The position numbers were made by a program, and so were the translations under genes. Under the pieces are notes generated by a model that saw only the letters and a program-made list of their open reading frames with translations, did not search any database and was not told where the DNA came from. From NCBI GenBank assembly GCA_017467625.1, contig JAFUSN010000001.1, positions 22,663 through 86,662 on the forward strand: a stretch of DNA of 64,000 bases. The letters are read 5' to 3'. This document shows, one piece after another, positions 1-8,094 of the stretch. The number at the start of each line of letters is the position of its first letter. Positions within the stretch are counted from its first letter, which is position 1. Source of the stretch: RGIG1681 sp017467625 (lineage in GTDB: Bacteria; Bacillota; Clostridia; Christensenellales; UBA1242).

Positions 1-144
1 TTCGTCATACAAAGTTTTAACTTCCTTTGCCCACTCATCAACAATTTCGTTATTTTCCTTTTCTAAATCATTCAAAAGTTGTTCAAGATTTTCATCAGTA
101 AATTCAGAAAAATTTGTTATGTCCATATATTCTTCATAAATCAT
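1..144 (-). CDS. Hypothetical protein, N-terminal part only
   Basis: The ATG is at 144 on the minus strand and the frame stays open to the window edge (48 codons seen). It begins MIYEEYMDITNFSEFTDENL and is strongly acidic and probably helical. It starts one base after the stop codon of the gene at 146-850, so the two are very likely co-transcribed and translationally coupled. No family is recognised, and the C-terminus lies outside the window. Confidence 0.6.
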   Translation of the reverse strand, partial: MIYEEYMDITNFSEFTDENLEQLLNDLEKENNEIVDEWAKEVKTLYDE

Positions 145-145
145 A

Positions 146-850
146 TTAACCTCTAATCAAACTGTTTGAAAGTTCTTCAATTTTAACAAGTTTATTTGCA
201 AATCTTTTATCTTTCCCAAGCTCAGCTTTCAGCGTTAGCAAAAATGCATAAAAATAATTTTGCTGTCTCTCACTAACAGCATAAATATAAGTTGAAATAA
301 CTGCGATAATATTTTCTTTTTCCATTGAACATTTTTTAAGTTTTGAACAAGTTTTAACTTCTTTAAGCAAATCAAGCAAAAGTGCTTCAAGTGTTTTAAA
401 TTTGGTTTCATCAGCTGTTTCAATTGGCGCAGTAATATCCTTTTCGTGACTATAACCCAAAAATTCTAGCATCAATCTTTTAAATTCTAAAATAACTTCC
501 AAACAGAAATTTTCATATGGAGACTGTTTTGGATTTGCTGAAAAATATTTATCTAAAATGTAAGTAATTTCCAAGTTACCATCATCAATATTATTTAAAA
601 GACAAAAAATAAATGACACTCGTTTTGAGGCCGTGTTTGGAAGTTTTAAACTCGTTCCTTGTGTTGCCCTATTCCATTCTTCAACAAAATCAAAGTTAAT
701 CATACATTCCGCAATAACATTATAAACACTTTTTGATTTTGCAATTGAAAGAAGAATATCTGAAATTTTTCTGTCAACCATAATATACTTTGATGCAAGC
801 ATATCGTCAACACTTCTAATAAATTCGTTAATTTCATTTTCTTTTGTCAT
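146..850 (-). CDS. Conserved-looking hypothetical protein
   Basis: A 234-residue soluble, mostly helical protein with no signal peptide or membrane segment. I chose the ATG at 850 (MTKENEINEF) because AGGTGAG lies just upstream; an in-frame start at 895 has no ribosome binding site. It contains several hydrophobic helices (around residues 20-50 and 75-130) and a short Cys-Ser-Lys-Leu-Lys-Lys-Cys stretch near residue 175, but no motif I recognise. It leads directly into the truncated gene at 1-144, so the pair forms an operon of unknown function. Confidence 0.6.
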   Translation of the reverse strand: MTKENEINEFIRSVDDMLASKYIMVDRKISDILLSIAKSKSVYNVIAECMINFDFVEEWNRATQGTSLKLPNTASKRVSFIFCLLNNIDDGNLEITYILDKYFSANPKQSPYENFCLEVILEFKRLMLEFLGYSHEKDITAPIETADETKFKTLEALLLDLLKEVKTCSKLKKCSMEKENIIAVISTYIYAVSERQQNYFYAFLLTLKAELGKDKRFANKLVKIEELSNSLIRG

Positions 851-1002
851 ACTCTCACCTAAACTTATAATACCACACTTTATTTTGTTTAACAAACAAA
901 ATAAATTATTATCATTTTGATTTTTTTTAAAAAAATTTAGTTCAAATATTTTCTTTTTGTTAAAATTATGTTATTATTAGACAAGAGGTTGATAATGAGT
1001 TT

Positions 1003-1521
1003 ATGGAAACAACAACTTTAAAGCTAATTTTACTTTATGCACTCGACCAAATGGAGATTCCCGTAACAAAGGATACTCTTAATGATATGTGCTGCAGTCA
1101 AAACAATTGGCTAACATATATGACACTTGCAGAAATTTTACCAGAACTTGTTTCAGCAAGGTTCATTGCAATGTACACAAGTGGCGGAACCGAATATTAT
1201 AAAATCACCCAAGAGGGCCGCGATTGCTTAAATTATTTTTTCATAAAAATTCCAACATCAATAAGAAATGACATTGGAAATTTTATTAAGAAAAACAGAC
1301 AGTCATATAAGCGCAAACAAGAATATTTTAAAGACTATCACAAAAATAAAGATGGTTCGTATACTGTAAATTTAAGAATAACTGATCCAACCTGCTCAAA
1401 ACTTGAAATTAAACTCAATGTTGCAAACCGCGGCGAAGCAATAACCGCTTTTAACAAATGGAACGAAAGTGCTGGTGAAGTTTATTCTGCAATTTACAAA
1501 ATTTTAATTGACGGAGAATAA
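1003..1521 (+). CDS. DUF4364 family protein
   Basis: A 172-residue protein resembling the DUF4364 family of Bacillota. It has an N-terminal winged-helix-like region (KLILLYALDQMEIPVTKDTL, then a segment ending LVSARFI) followed by a YYKITQEGR strand typical of winged helices, and a C-terminal alpha/beta part. A role as a small DNA-binding regulator is inferred from the fold; no target is known. AGAGG at 984-988 sits better for an ATG at 995 in another frame, which opens only eight codons, so the start of this gene is slightly uncertain. The stop codon is directly followed by the TSCPD gene. Confidence 0.75.
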   Translation: METTTLKLILLYALDQMEIPVTKDTLNDMCCSQNNWLTYMTLAEILPELVSARFIAMYTSGGTEYYKITQEGRDCLNYFFIKIPTSIRNDIGNFIKKNRQSYKRKQEYFKDYHKNKDGSYTVNLRITDPTCSKLEIKLNVANRGEAITAFNKWNESAGEVYSAIYKILIDGE

Positions 1522-1522
1522 A

Positions 1523-1771
1523 ATGGAAAACTTTAAAACTAGTGGCGTGTGTTCAAGAAACATTCAATTTGAAGTTGAAAATAATATCGTTAAAAATGTG
1601 TTTTTTGATGGCGGTTGTCCAGGAAACACAATTGGCGTAGCAAAACTTGTTCAAGGCAAAACCGTTGATGAAGTTATTTCCACTTTAAAGGGAATTGATT
1701 GCAGGAATCGTGGAACATCTTGTCCAGATCAACTTGCAAAGGCGCTTGAACAATATAAAAATGCAAAATAA
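1523..1771 (+). CDS. TSCPD domain protein (TIGR03905-like)
   Basis: An 82-residue protein starting MENFKTSGVCSRNI. The ATG at 1523 has GGAG six bases upstream; a TTG at 1508 would overlap the previous gene. The conserved Cys residues (GVCSR, DGGCPGNT, GIDCRNRGTSCPDQLA) and the TSCPD signature match the small stand-alone TSCPD family, which resembles the C-terminal zinc-type domain of class II ribonucleotide reductase. The biochemical function of the stand-alone proteins is unknown. It follows the DUF4364 gene by one base and ends in a terminator. Confidence 0.85.
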   Translation: MENFKTSGVCSRNIQFEVENNIVKNVFFDGGCPGNTIGVAKLVQGKTVDEVISTLKGIDCRNRGTSCPDQLAKALEQYKNAK

Positions 1772-1797
1772 AAAGATGTGAAAGTTCACATCTTTTT
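1771..1797. terminator. Bidirectional intrinsic terminator
   Basis: AAAAGATGTGAA and TTCACATCTTTTT form a hairpin with A/T runs on both sides. It can end the TSCPD transcript (+) and the convergent lipoprotein transcript (-). Confidence 0.85.
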
Positions 1798-1800
1798 ATT

Positions 1801-3243
1801 TTATTCAGGTTTTTTCATTCCAAAGAATGTTGCTTCTTTTGTTGAATCTTCTGAAATTGTTATATCAGCAGTATAAACATAAACATTACCAGTTTCTTTT
1901 GCTGATGAATCAAGCTCTTTAACAAGGAAGTATAAGTTATTACCAACAACTTCTGGAACAATGAGTCCAGTTGGTTCATTAACTGTTGATGTTGAAAGTT
2001 TAACTGGTTGTGAATGTGTTGAAACTGTTGTTGCTCCATCATGAGTTCTTTCAATTTCAAGTTTGTAAGCAACACTGTCAGCGATATAAATTAAATATTT
2101 AACCGAATCAACAACATTGTTTTCTTCATCAACTGTTTCACTTAAAGTTGTAAGGGTAATTAAATTAAATTTTTCATATGTTCCAATTTTGTTAATTGGG
2201 TTTTCTTCAAGTTCTGTTCCATTAATCCATTTCCAAAGTGAAACAAACCCTGTTGATTTGTCATAACTCAAAATAATAATGTTTCCATCGCTTGCTTCAA
2301 GAAATGCAACATTTTCATATGAAATATAAGAAATTGTGTTTTCAATATTTGTTTTTAATGTTTCCCCGCTTGCACCAGTCATTGCAGTGGCATAAATTTT
2401 GTCACTTGCTGAATAAATAAGTTTTCCATTTCTAATTGAAAGAAGTGAAATGGTTAAACCATTATCAGCAATTTTCTCTGGCTTATTTTCAATAATTCCA
2501 GTTCTGTAAACCACATTACCATTTTGATTTGCATCATAAGTTTGGTGAGAAAGTGTATAGTAAACATATGAGTCTGCATTTTTAACTGCGGCATCTTGAA
2601 CAGTTTTTTCACTTAAAAGACTTGTTTGAACATCAGTTAAAACATAGTTTGTTGAAACATTTGAATCAAGTTTCAAACTTGTAATAGTTTGAGCTGTTTT
2701 TTCATAAACAACCAAGTAAAGATGTTCACCAATTACATAATATTGATAACTTATGCTTTCGCTCTCTGAATTTTGTGAAGTTGTGAAAAGCGTATCTTTT
2801 CTTTTGTTAACCAAATCATATCTCATAAATTTGGTCTTATAATACAAAACTTTTCCAAGATAGTTAATTTCAGTTCCTGGAGTTGTAAAATACATGTAAT
2901 CACCAAAAAAGTAAAGTGAACCATTATCAAATCCAACTAAATCATCAACAACAATTTCATAAGTTTCTTCATTTGGTTTTCCATCTTCAAGTTTAACTCT
3001 TGCAATTGCGCCAACTGTGTTTCCTGTTGAATTTGTTCCATCGTTAGAAACTGTTCCGTTAATAAAATACAAATATCCATCATAAATGGTTGTAATTCCA
3101 CCATTGGTTGTAACTCCATTGCTTGTTTCAACCTTTGATGTATCAACAGTAACTGCTGAAACACTTTTTCCACATGCAACAAGTGAAACTGCACAAATCA
3201 TAACGAGTGCAAATGAAATAATTCCCTTAATTAATTTTTTCAT
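1801..3243 (-). CDS. Predicted lipoprotein with beta-propeller-like repeats
   Basis: A 480-residue secreted lipoprotein. The ATG at 3243 (MKKLIKGIIS) is preceded by AGGAG; the longer in-frame start at 3258 is less likely. A signal peptide ends in the lipobox SLVAC|GKS around residue 25, so the mature protein should be attached to the outer face of the membrane. The rest is a Ser/Thr-rich series of strands of the type GYLYFING, SLYFFGDYMYF, GNLYFLV, similar to DUF5050-like propeller proteins. It is a single gene with its own promoter and a terminator. Ligand or partner is unknown. Confidence 0.75.
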   Translation of the reverse strand: MKKLIKGIISFALVMICAVSLVACGKSVSAVTVDTSKVETSNGVTTNGGITTIYDGYLYFINGTVSNDGTNSTGNTVGAIARVKLEDGKPNEETYEIVVDDLVGFDNGSLYFFGDYMYFTTPGTEINYLGKVLYYKTKFMRYDLVNKRKDTLFTTSQNSESESISYQYYVIGEHLYLVVYEKTAQTITSLKLDSNVSTNYVLTDVQTSLLSEKTVQDAAVKNADSYVYYTLSHQTYDANQNGNVVYRTGIIENKPEKIADNGLTISLLSIRNGKLIYSASDKIYATAMTGASGETLKTNIENTISYISYENVAFLEASDGNIIILSYDKSTGFVSLWKWINGTELEENPINKIGTYEKFNLITLTTLSETVDEENNVVDSVKYLIYIADSVAYKLEIERTHDGATTVSTHSQPVKLSTSTVNEPTGLIVPEVVGNNLYFLVKELDSSAKETGNVYVYTADITISEDSTKEATFFGMKKPE

Positions 3244-3275
3244 AAATTCTCCTAGCAAATGATTATCATAAAATA

Positions 3276-3303
3276 ATTATAAATTTTGAATGGTTTTTGT
3301 CAA
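3276..3303 (-). promoter_or_regulatory. Sigma-A type promoter for the lipoprotein gene
   Basis: On the minus strand TTGACA is followed after 16 bp by TATAAT, about 33 bp before the ATG at 3243. Confidence 0.75.
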
Positions 3304-3340
3304 GATGTTTTAAGCCTCGCGGCGCTGAATTCATCAATAA

Positions 3341-4138
3341 TTAAACATTTTTGTCATAAAGTTTGTTATATAATTTTTCAAAATCTAAAATTGAAAGTTC
3401 TTCTGCTCTTGTGTTCGCATTGAAACCAATTTCACATAATTTAGTTTCAATTTCACTTTTTGAATGTTTTTCACTTTCAAGGTTTGTTGAAAGTTTTTTT
3501 CTTCTCATTGAAAACGCTTTTTTTACAAATGAAATTAATTCGTTTGGATTTTTATAAAAATCCCCATCAAATTTATCAAGTTTAATTACTGCCGAATCAA
3601 CATTTGGAACTGGATAAAACATTTTTCGGTTAACTCTAATTAGTTTTTGTGTTTTTGCAAACATTTGGCAAATTACTGTAAGAACCCCATAATCCTTTGT
3701 TCTTGGCCTGGAAATAATTCTATCAGCAACTTCTTCTTGAACCATAACACTCATACTTGTTAAATTTTTATTTTGCAAAAATCTTGTAATTATTGGAGAA
3801 GTGATGTAGTATGGCAAATTTGCAACAAGCTTAAATTTTTCACCAATAAGCGCATCAAGTTCATCATCTTCAACTTTCATAATATCTTTGAAAATAAGTT
3901 CAACATTAGTTCCATTAAAACGCTCTTTTAAAAAATCAATTAATTCTCTGTCAATTTCAAAAGCAATAACGCGTCTTGCATGTCGTGACAAAACCTCGGT
4001 TAAAGCTCCTTTCCCAACACCAATTTCAACAACTGTGTCATCACTTTCAACACCGGCCTTTTCAACAATTTCTTCAAGCAAATTTTTATCTGTTAAAAAG
4101 TTTTGACCAAATTTCTTTTTAAATTCAAAATTCCCCAT
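3341..4138 (-). CDS. rsmA: 16S rRNA dimethyladenosine transferase RsmA/KsgA
   Basis: A 265-residue enzyme of normal length that uses SAM to dimethylate two adjacent adenines in helix 45 of 16S rRNA (A1518/A1519 in E. coli numbering) late in 30S assembly. Visible motifs are FGQNFL (10-15), the SAM loop EIGVGKGALT (38-47), the acidic FEID motif and the catalytic NLPYYI (107-112). It begins two bases after the tatD stop, giving the pair tatD-rsmA; B. subtilis has the same order with rnmV between them. No rnmV is present here. Confidence 0.96.
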   Translation of the reverse strand: MGNFEFKKKFGQNFLTDKNLLEEIVEKAGVESDDTVVEIGVGKGALTEVLSRHARRVIAFEIDRELIDFLKERFNGTNVELIFKDIMKVEDDELDALIGEKFKLVANLPYYITSPIITRFLQNKNLTSMSVMVQEEVADRIISRPRTKDYGVLTVICQMFAKTQKLIRVNRKMFYPVPNVDSAVIKLDKFDGDFYKNPNELISFVKKAFSMRRKKLSTNLESEKHSKSEIETKLCEIGFNANTRAEELSILDFEKLYNKLYDKNV

Positions 4139-4140
4139 TA

Positions 4141-4893
4141 CTAATCCTTAATTCCATAAAATTTTTTTGCGTTTTTTGTTGTAATTTTTTCAAGCTCTTC
4201 ATAACTTATTCCAATTTCTTTTGAAATAAAATCTAAAACATACCTTACATTTGCAGGTTCATTTGGCTTTCCACGAACAACTTGAGGCGAAAGATATGGT
4301 GAATCAGTTTCAACCAAAATTCTATCTAGTGGAAGACTTTTCAAAAAAGCTTTGTCACTTTTTTTATATGTAATGTTTCCAGATAAACTAATAAACATTC
4401 CCAAATCTAAAAACTTTTGAAACCATTCACTTCCCTCACTGTAACAGTGCATGAGACCAGAATGATTAATTAAATTTTTATGTTCAAATAAAATATCATA
4501 AAGCTCATCAACTGCGGCCCTGCAATGAATGCAAAATGGAAGATTAAGTTTGTTGGCAATTTCAAGTTGTTTAACAAAAATTTCCTTCTGTTTTTTCTTG
4601 TCAAACTTTTCACCGTGATAATCTAAACCAATTTCACCAATTGCCACAACCTTTTCATCTTTTGCAAGCTCTTCAATTTTTTGTAAGTCCTCATCAGTAA
4701 CGCCATCTGAATATTCCGGATAAATCCCAACAACTTGATAAATGTTTTTATATTTTTTTGCAAGAGCAAGCCCTCTTGTTGAATCGTCAATAGTCGTTCC
4801 AATGTTAACAATTGCTTCAAGATTATTATTTGCCATTGTTGAAATAACTTTTTCAGTATCAACACTAAGGAGATGAGCATGTGTATCAATCAT
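4141..4893 (-). CDS. tatD: TatD family metal-dependent DNase
   Basis: A 250-residue TIM-barrel hydrolase (YabD/TatD). The start at 4893 gives MIDTHAHL with GAGG upstream, as is usual in the family; the in-frame ATG at 4911 is less likely. Metal ligands visible are HxH (H5, H7), GEIGLDYH, CIHCR, MHCYSEG and ETDSPYLSP. Family members are 3'-5' DNA exonucleases or D-aminoacyl-tRNA deacylase-like hydrolases; the exact substrate cannot be told from sequence. It is the first gene of a two-gene operon with rsmA and is divergent from spmA, whose promoter overlaps this 5' end. Confidence 0.93.
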   Translation of the reverse strand: MIDTHAHLLSVDTEKVISTMANNNLEAIVNIGTTIDDSTRGLALAKKYKNIYQVVGIYPEYSDGVTDEDLQKIEELAKDEKVVAIGEIGLDYHGEKFDKKKQKEIFVKQLEIANKLNLPFCIHCRAAVDELYDILFEHKNLINHSGLMHCYSEGSEWFQKFLDLGMFISLSGNITYKKSDKAFLKSLPLDRILVETDSPYLSPQVVRGKPNEPANVRYVLDFISKEIGISYEELEKITTKNAKKFYGIKD

Positions 4894-4900
4894 ATAAACC

Positions 4901-4929
4901 TCATATTTCATTAAATTTAATCATAATCT
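4901..4929 (+). promoter_or_regulatory. Candidate sigma-E sporulation promoter for spmAB
   Basis: TCATATT (4901-4907) fits the sigma-E -35 pattern KMATATT, and after 14 bp CATAATCT (4922-4929) fits the -10 CATACANT at six of eight positions. In B. subtilis the dacB-spmA-spmB operon is sigma-E dependent. The predicted start site is at or within a few bases of the spmA ATG. The -35 pattern is common in AT-rich DNA, so this is suggestive only. Confidence 0.5.
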
Positions 4930-4934
4930 TTACT

Positions 4935-5528
4935 ATGAATAAAATTTGGACATTTTTATTTTTAATTAGCATTGTTTGCCTTTGTTTTTTTGATCCATCA
5001 AGTGTTTTGTCTGGTTTAATTTCAGCATCAAACAGCGCCGTTAAACTTTCTTTTGAACTTTTAGCAATCTATGCAATTTGGATTGGCCTTTTTTCAATTT
5101 TAAACGAGTGTGGCCTTTCACAAAAACTTTCTAAACTTCTATCACCAATTATAAACAAAATCTTTGGCAAAAACAACCTTTCAGATGAAAGTCGTAAATT
5201 CATTTCAATGAACATTTCAGCAAATATGCTTGGAATGAGTTCTGCCGCCACACCCCTTGGAATCAAAGCAATTGAATCAATGCAAAAAGACAACCCAAAC
5301 AAAAAAACTGCGTCCTTTCCAATGATCATGTTAGTTGCCATTAGTTGTTCAAGCGTGCAACTGCTTCCCACTTCAATAATTGGAATGCTTGAAAGCGCAG
5401 GAAGTGCCAACCCCACTGGAATCATTTTACCATCAATTTTATGTTCAATTTGCTCAACATTTATAACAATTCTCTTGGTTTATGTTTTTCGCTTGATCTT
5501 TGACAAAAGGAGAACAAAACATAAATGA
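4935..5528 (+). CDS. spmA: Spore maturation protein A
   Basis: A 197-residue polytopic membrane protein close in length to B. subtilis SpmA. It carries the nucleoside recognition/Gate-type sequence, with the conserved stretch MNISANMLGMSSAATPLGIK around residue 95 and several hydrophobic helices. SpmA and SpmB are needed for full dehydration of the spore core. The ATG at 4935 (MNKIWTF) lacks a Shine-Dalgarno sequence and lies 5 bp after the candidate sigma-E -10 box, so the mRNA may be leaderless. The stop overlaps the spmB start. Confidence 0.92.
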   Translation: MNKIWTFLFLISIVCLCFFDPSSVLSGLISASNSAVKLSFELLAIYAIWIGLFSILNECGLSQKLSKLLSPIINKIFGKNNLSDESRKFISMNISANMLGMSSAATPLGIKAIESMQKDNPNKKTASFPMIMLVAISCSSVQLLPTSIIGMLESAGSANPTGIILPSILCSICSTFITILLVYVFRLIFDKRRTKHK

Positions 5529-6043
5529 ATTTTGCAGTATTTATAATTCCAATTTTTATTATCGTAGTGTTAATTTACGCATCAATTAAACGCGTAAATT
5601 CATATGAATGCTTCGTTTCAGGTGCAAAACAATCAGTTGATCTTATAATCAACACTTTTCCATATTTAGTGGCAATTTTTGCCGTGGTTGAGCTTCTTTC
5701 AATAAGTGGAATTTCTGCTTGGCTTTCATCATTCATTTCTCCAGTGTTCACATTTTTAGGGATTCCAGCAGAACTTGTTGAATTTCTAATTCTTCGCCCA
5801 TTCACTGGTTCTGGTTCAATTGCCATGCTTTCATCAATTTTTGCAAAGTATGGCGCAGATAGTTTAATTGCAAAGTGTGCATGCGTCATCATGAGTTGCA
5901 CAGAAACAACTTTTTATGTTGTTGCTGTTTACTTTTCAACAACTAGAATAAAAAAACTGAGATACACAATCCCAGTTTGCCTTTTAAGTGCTTTTATTGG
6001 TGCAATAATTGCCTGCCTTTTTTGCAGAATTTTCTTTTTATGA
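5525..6043 (+). CDS. spmB: Spore maturation protein B
   Basis: A 172-residue membrane protein, the usual partner of SpmA, with four to five hydrophobic segments and the conserved ILRPFTGSGSIAMLSSIF stretch around residue 88, followed by ADSLIAKCACVIMSCTETTFY. Its ATG overlaps the spmA stop by 4 bp, which implies translational coupling. It acts with SpmA in spore core dehydration. Its 3' end overlaps the convergent trmN6 by 6 bp, so there is no room for a terminator between them. Confidence 0.92.
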   Translation: MNFAVFIIPIFIIVVLIYASIKRVNSYECFVSGAKQSVDLIINTFPYLVAIFAVVELLSISGISAWLSSFISPVFTFLGIPAELVEFLILRPFTGSGSIAMLSSIFAKYGADSLIAKCACVIMSCTETTFYVVAVYFSTTRIKKLRYTIPVCLLSAFIGAIIACLFCRIFFL

Positions 6044-6772
6044 CTTTCTGCAATAAATTTGCTTTAATTCTTCAGTTTCAGTTCCATCATCATTATTCAA
6101 AATTAGTGGAAAACCAAATTTCAATCCCTTCTTTGCACCTTTTTTAGCTTCAATTAAAACCAAATTTGGTTCTTTGTTTACCTTTGGATAAACAAGGCGT
6201 AAAACCTTTGGTTCAAGGCGTTTTTGGCGAAGTGTTGAAATTATATCAACAAGCCTATCAGCTCTGTGAACCATGAATAATTTTCCACCAAATTTAAGCA
6301 AGTTGAATGCCTCATCTGCAATTTCAAAAAGTTTTATCGTTTTTTCATGCATTGCAATTGAAATTTCATCATTTTCACTTGAAAGTCCACTTTCAATGTA
6401 TGGTGGATTAACTGTAACAACATCTGCAACTTCTCGTCCAATAACTTCATGAGCATTTTTTAAATCCATATTAAGCACTTCAATATTTTTTAATTTGTTA
6501 AGTTTAACTGAACGAGAGCTCATTTCTGCAAGCCCTTCTTGAAGTTCAACAGCAAATTGTTTTTTCACATTATTTTTGCAAGCAAAAAGAATGGCAACAA
6601 CTCCGCTACCACTGCAAAGGTCAACGCATAAATCCGTTGGCTTTGCTTTTGCAAAATTTGCAAGCAAAACTGAATCAGTGGAAAACTTGTAACCATTCTT
6701 ATTTTGAATTATCTTTAAGCCTTTAAATTCAAGGTCGTCAAGACTTTCATTTTCTTTTAAAAAATTATTCAC
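6038..6772 (-). CDS. trmN6: tRNA1(Val) adenine-37 N6-methyltransferase-like protein
   Basis: A 244-residue class I SAM methyltransferase of the COG4123/YabB group. It has the family N-terminus GLKIIQNKNGYKFSTDSVLL (18-37), a SAM loop DLCSGSG (51-57) and the N6-amino methylation motif NPPY (122-125). In E. coli the family methylates A37 of tRNA-Val. I take the GTG at 6772, which overlaps the ferredoxin stop and has AGGTG nine bases upstream; another GTG at 6784 is possible. It ends the holB-ricT-ferredoxin-trmN6 cluster. Confidence 0.88.
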   Translation of the reverse strand: MNNFLKENESLDDLEFKGLKIIQNKNGYKFSTDSVLLANFAKAKPTDLCVDLCSGSGVVAILFACKNNVKKQFAVELQEGLAEMSSRSVKLNKLKNIEVLNMDLKNAHEVIGREVADVVTVNPPYIESGLSSENDEISIAMHEKTIKLFEIADEAFNLLKFGGKLFMVHRADRLVDIISTLRQKRLEPKVLRLVYPKVNKEPNLVLIEAKKGAKKGLKFGFPLILNNDDGTETEELKQIYCRKS

Positions 6773-6941
6773 TTGCAGGTGCACCTACAGGACAAACAGC
6801 TGCACATGTTCCGCATGAAATACATGTTTCTTCATTGATAACTGCCTTTCCATCATCATTCATTGTGATTGCACCAACTGGGCAAGCCCCCATGCATGCT
6901 CCACATCCAATACATTTATCTGCATCAATTTTATATGCCAT
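6765..6941 (-). CDS. 2[4Fe-4S] ferredoxin, small
   Basis: A 58-residue clostridial-type ferredoxin. It has two full cluster motifs, CIGCGACMGACP (about residues 10-21) and CISCGTCAAVCP (about 40-51), and begins MAYKIDADK. AAAGGAG precedes the ATG at 6941. Such proteins carry electrons for enzymes such as pyruvate:ferredoxin oxidoreductase. Its position is unusual: it lies between ricT (61 bp upstream) and trmN6 (overlapping), where B. subtilis has yabA. Confidence 0.93.
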   Translation of the reverse strand: MAYKIDADKCIGCGACMGACPVGAITMNDDGKAVINEETCISCGTCAAVCPVGAPASE

Positions 6942-7002
6942 AATAAATCTCCTTTATTAGTTTACTTTTTTATTATAATGCTATTTTAAAAAAAATTCAA
7001 CA

Positions 7003-8094
7003 TTATTTTCTATGGTTTTTATTATGATTAAATCTAAATTTTTTATTGAAATGTTTTTTGTTTTCACCATCATTAGAACCAGTTTTGTTTTTATCTGGCA
7101 AACCAAGCGTCATCTCTTCGCCCGCATTTAAATTTTTTAAATCTTTATCTGTATTGATTTGGGCTGGCTTCATTTCAAATTTATCTGTTTTTTCATTGAG
7201 CTTTTCATTTACTTTTTTCTCAAAATCACGCTGTTTTTCTTGATTTTCCACTTCTTTTTGCTTCTTTATTGCGGAAAAATCAACTTTTTTATCGCCAAAC
7301 TCAATTTCATCAAGTGCAAAATCTTCCACAACAAATGTATCGCCTTGAGAAAGCCTTTTAATTGAAACTCTTTCACGAAGAATATCATTGTAAACAACTG
7401 TTCCTTCACCATTAACACTTTTTGCTGTGCTTCCAACCTTAGGCATTTTTTTCAAAACTTCTTCATACATATCAGACTCATATCCAAGACAGCACATAAG
7501 TCTTCCACAAATTCCATTGATTTTTGTTGGAGAAAGTGACAACCCCTGAACTTTTGCCATTTTAACAGTAACATGATTAAAATCATCCAAAAATCTTGAG
7601 CAGCAACATGGTTGACCGCATGGCCCAACTCCACCACAAACCTTAACTTCATCTCTTTGTCCAATTTGCTTAAGTTCAATTCTAATTTTAAGCATTGATG
7701 CAAGTTCTTTTAAAAATTGTCTAAAATCAACCCTTTCTTCACTTGAAAATGTAATGACAATTTTAGAATCATCCAAACTATACTCTGCATCAACAAACTT
7801 CATCATAAGGCCAAGTTCAAGAGATTTTTTCTTCATCTCAGGAAGTTGTTTTCGGCTTTTTTGTTTAAGTTCATTAAATTTTTTTAAATCACTTTCAGTC
7901 GCCCTTCTTAAAATTTTAACAAAATCTTGAGTTCTGTTATCTTCAAGTTCAAGTCCAACTCGTGCAACTGTGCAAATGGTTTGAAACTCGTCAAACTGAA
8001 CAACAACTTTTTCACCTTTTTGCAAGTTCAATGTATCAATAAAAAAATATAAATCTTTATCAGCATCTCGTTTTACAGCAATGATCTTTTGCAT
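7003..8094 (-). CDS. ricT: PSP1/RicT (YaaT) iron-sulfur regulatory subunit
   Basis: A 363-residue protein of the RicT/YaaT family. In B. subtilis RicT works with RicA (YmcA) and RicF (YlbF) in a [4Fe-4S]-containing complex that controls RNase Y-dependent mRNA processing and development. The Cys signature is clear: VCGGVGPCGQPCCC (C153, C159, C163-165) and ICGRLMCC (C196, C201, C202). After about residue 275 there is a charged, disordered tail ending in a Lys/His/Asn-rich stretch. Its start overlaps the holB 3' end by 22 bp, as in the conserved holB-yaaT order. Confidence 0.94.
   Translation of the reverse strand: MQKIIAVKRDADKDLYFFIDTLNLQKGEKVVVQFDEFQTICTVARVGLELEDNRTQDFVKILRRATESDLKKFNELKQKSRKQLPEMKKKSLELGLMMKFVDAEYSLDDSKIVITFSSEERVDFRQFLKELASMLKIRIELKQIGQRDEVKVCGGVGPCGQPCCCSRFLDDFNHVTVKMAKVQGLSLSPTKINGICGRLMCCLGYESDMYEEVLKKMPKVGSTAKSVNGEGTVVYNDILRERVSIKRLSQGDTFVVEDFALDEIEFGDKKVDFSAIKKQKEVENQEKQRDFEKKVNEKLNEKTDKFEMKPAQINTDKDLKNLNAGEEMTLGLPDKNKTGSNDGENKKHFNKKFRFNHNKNHRK

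Noticed and set aside
995..1021. Eight-codon frame (ATG at 995) before the DUF4364 gene
   Set aside because: It may be a leader peptide, but there is no supporting structure; the better-placed ribosome site is the only evidence.
3302..3335. GC-rich segment between rsmA and the lipoprotein gene as a terminator
   Set aside because: Only a short imperfect stem and no T run were found.
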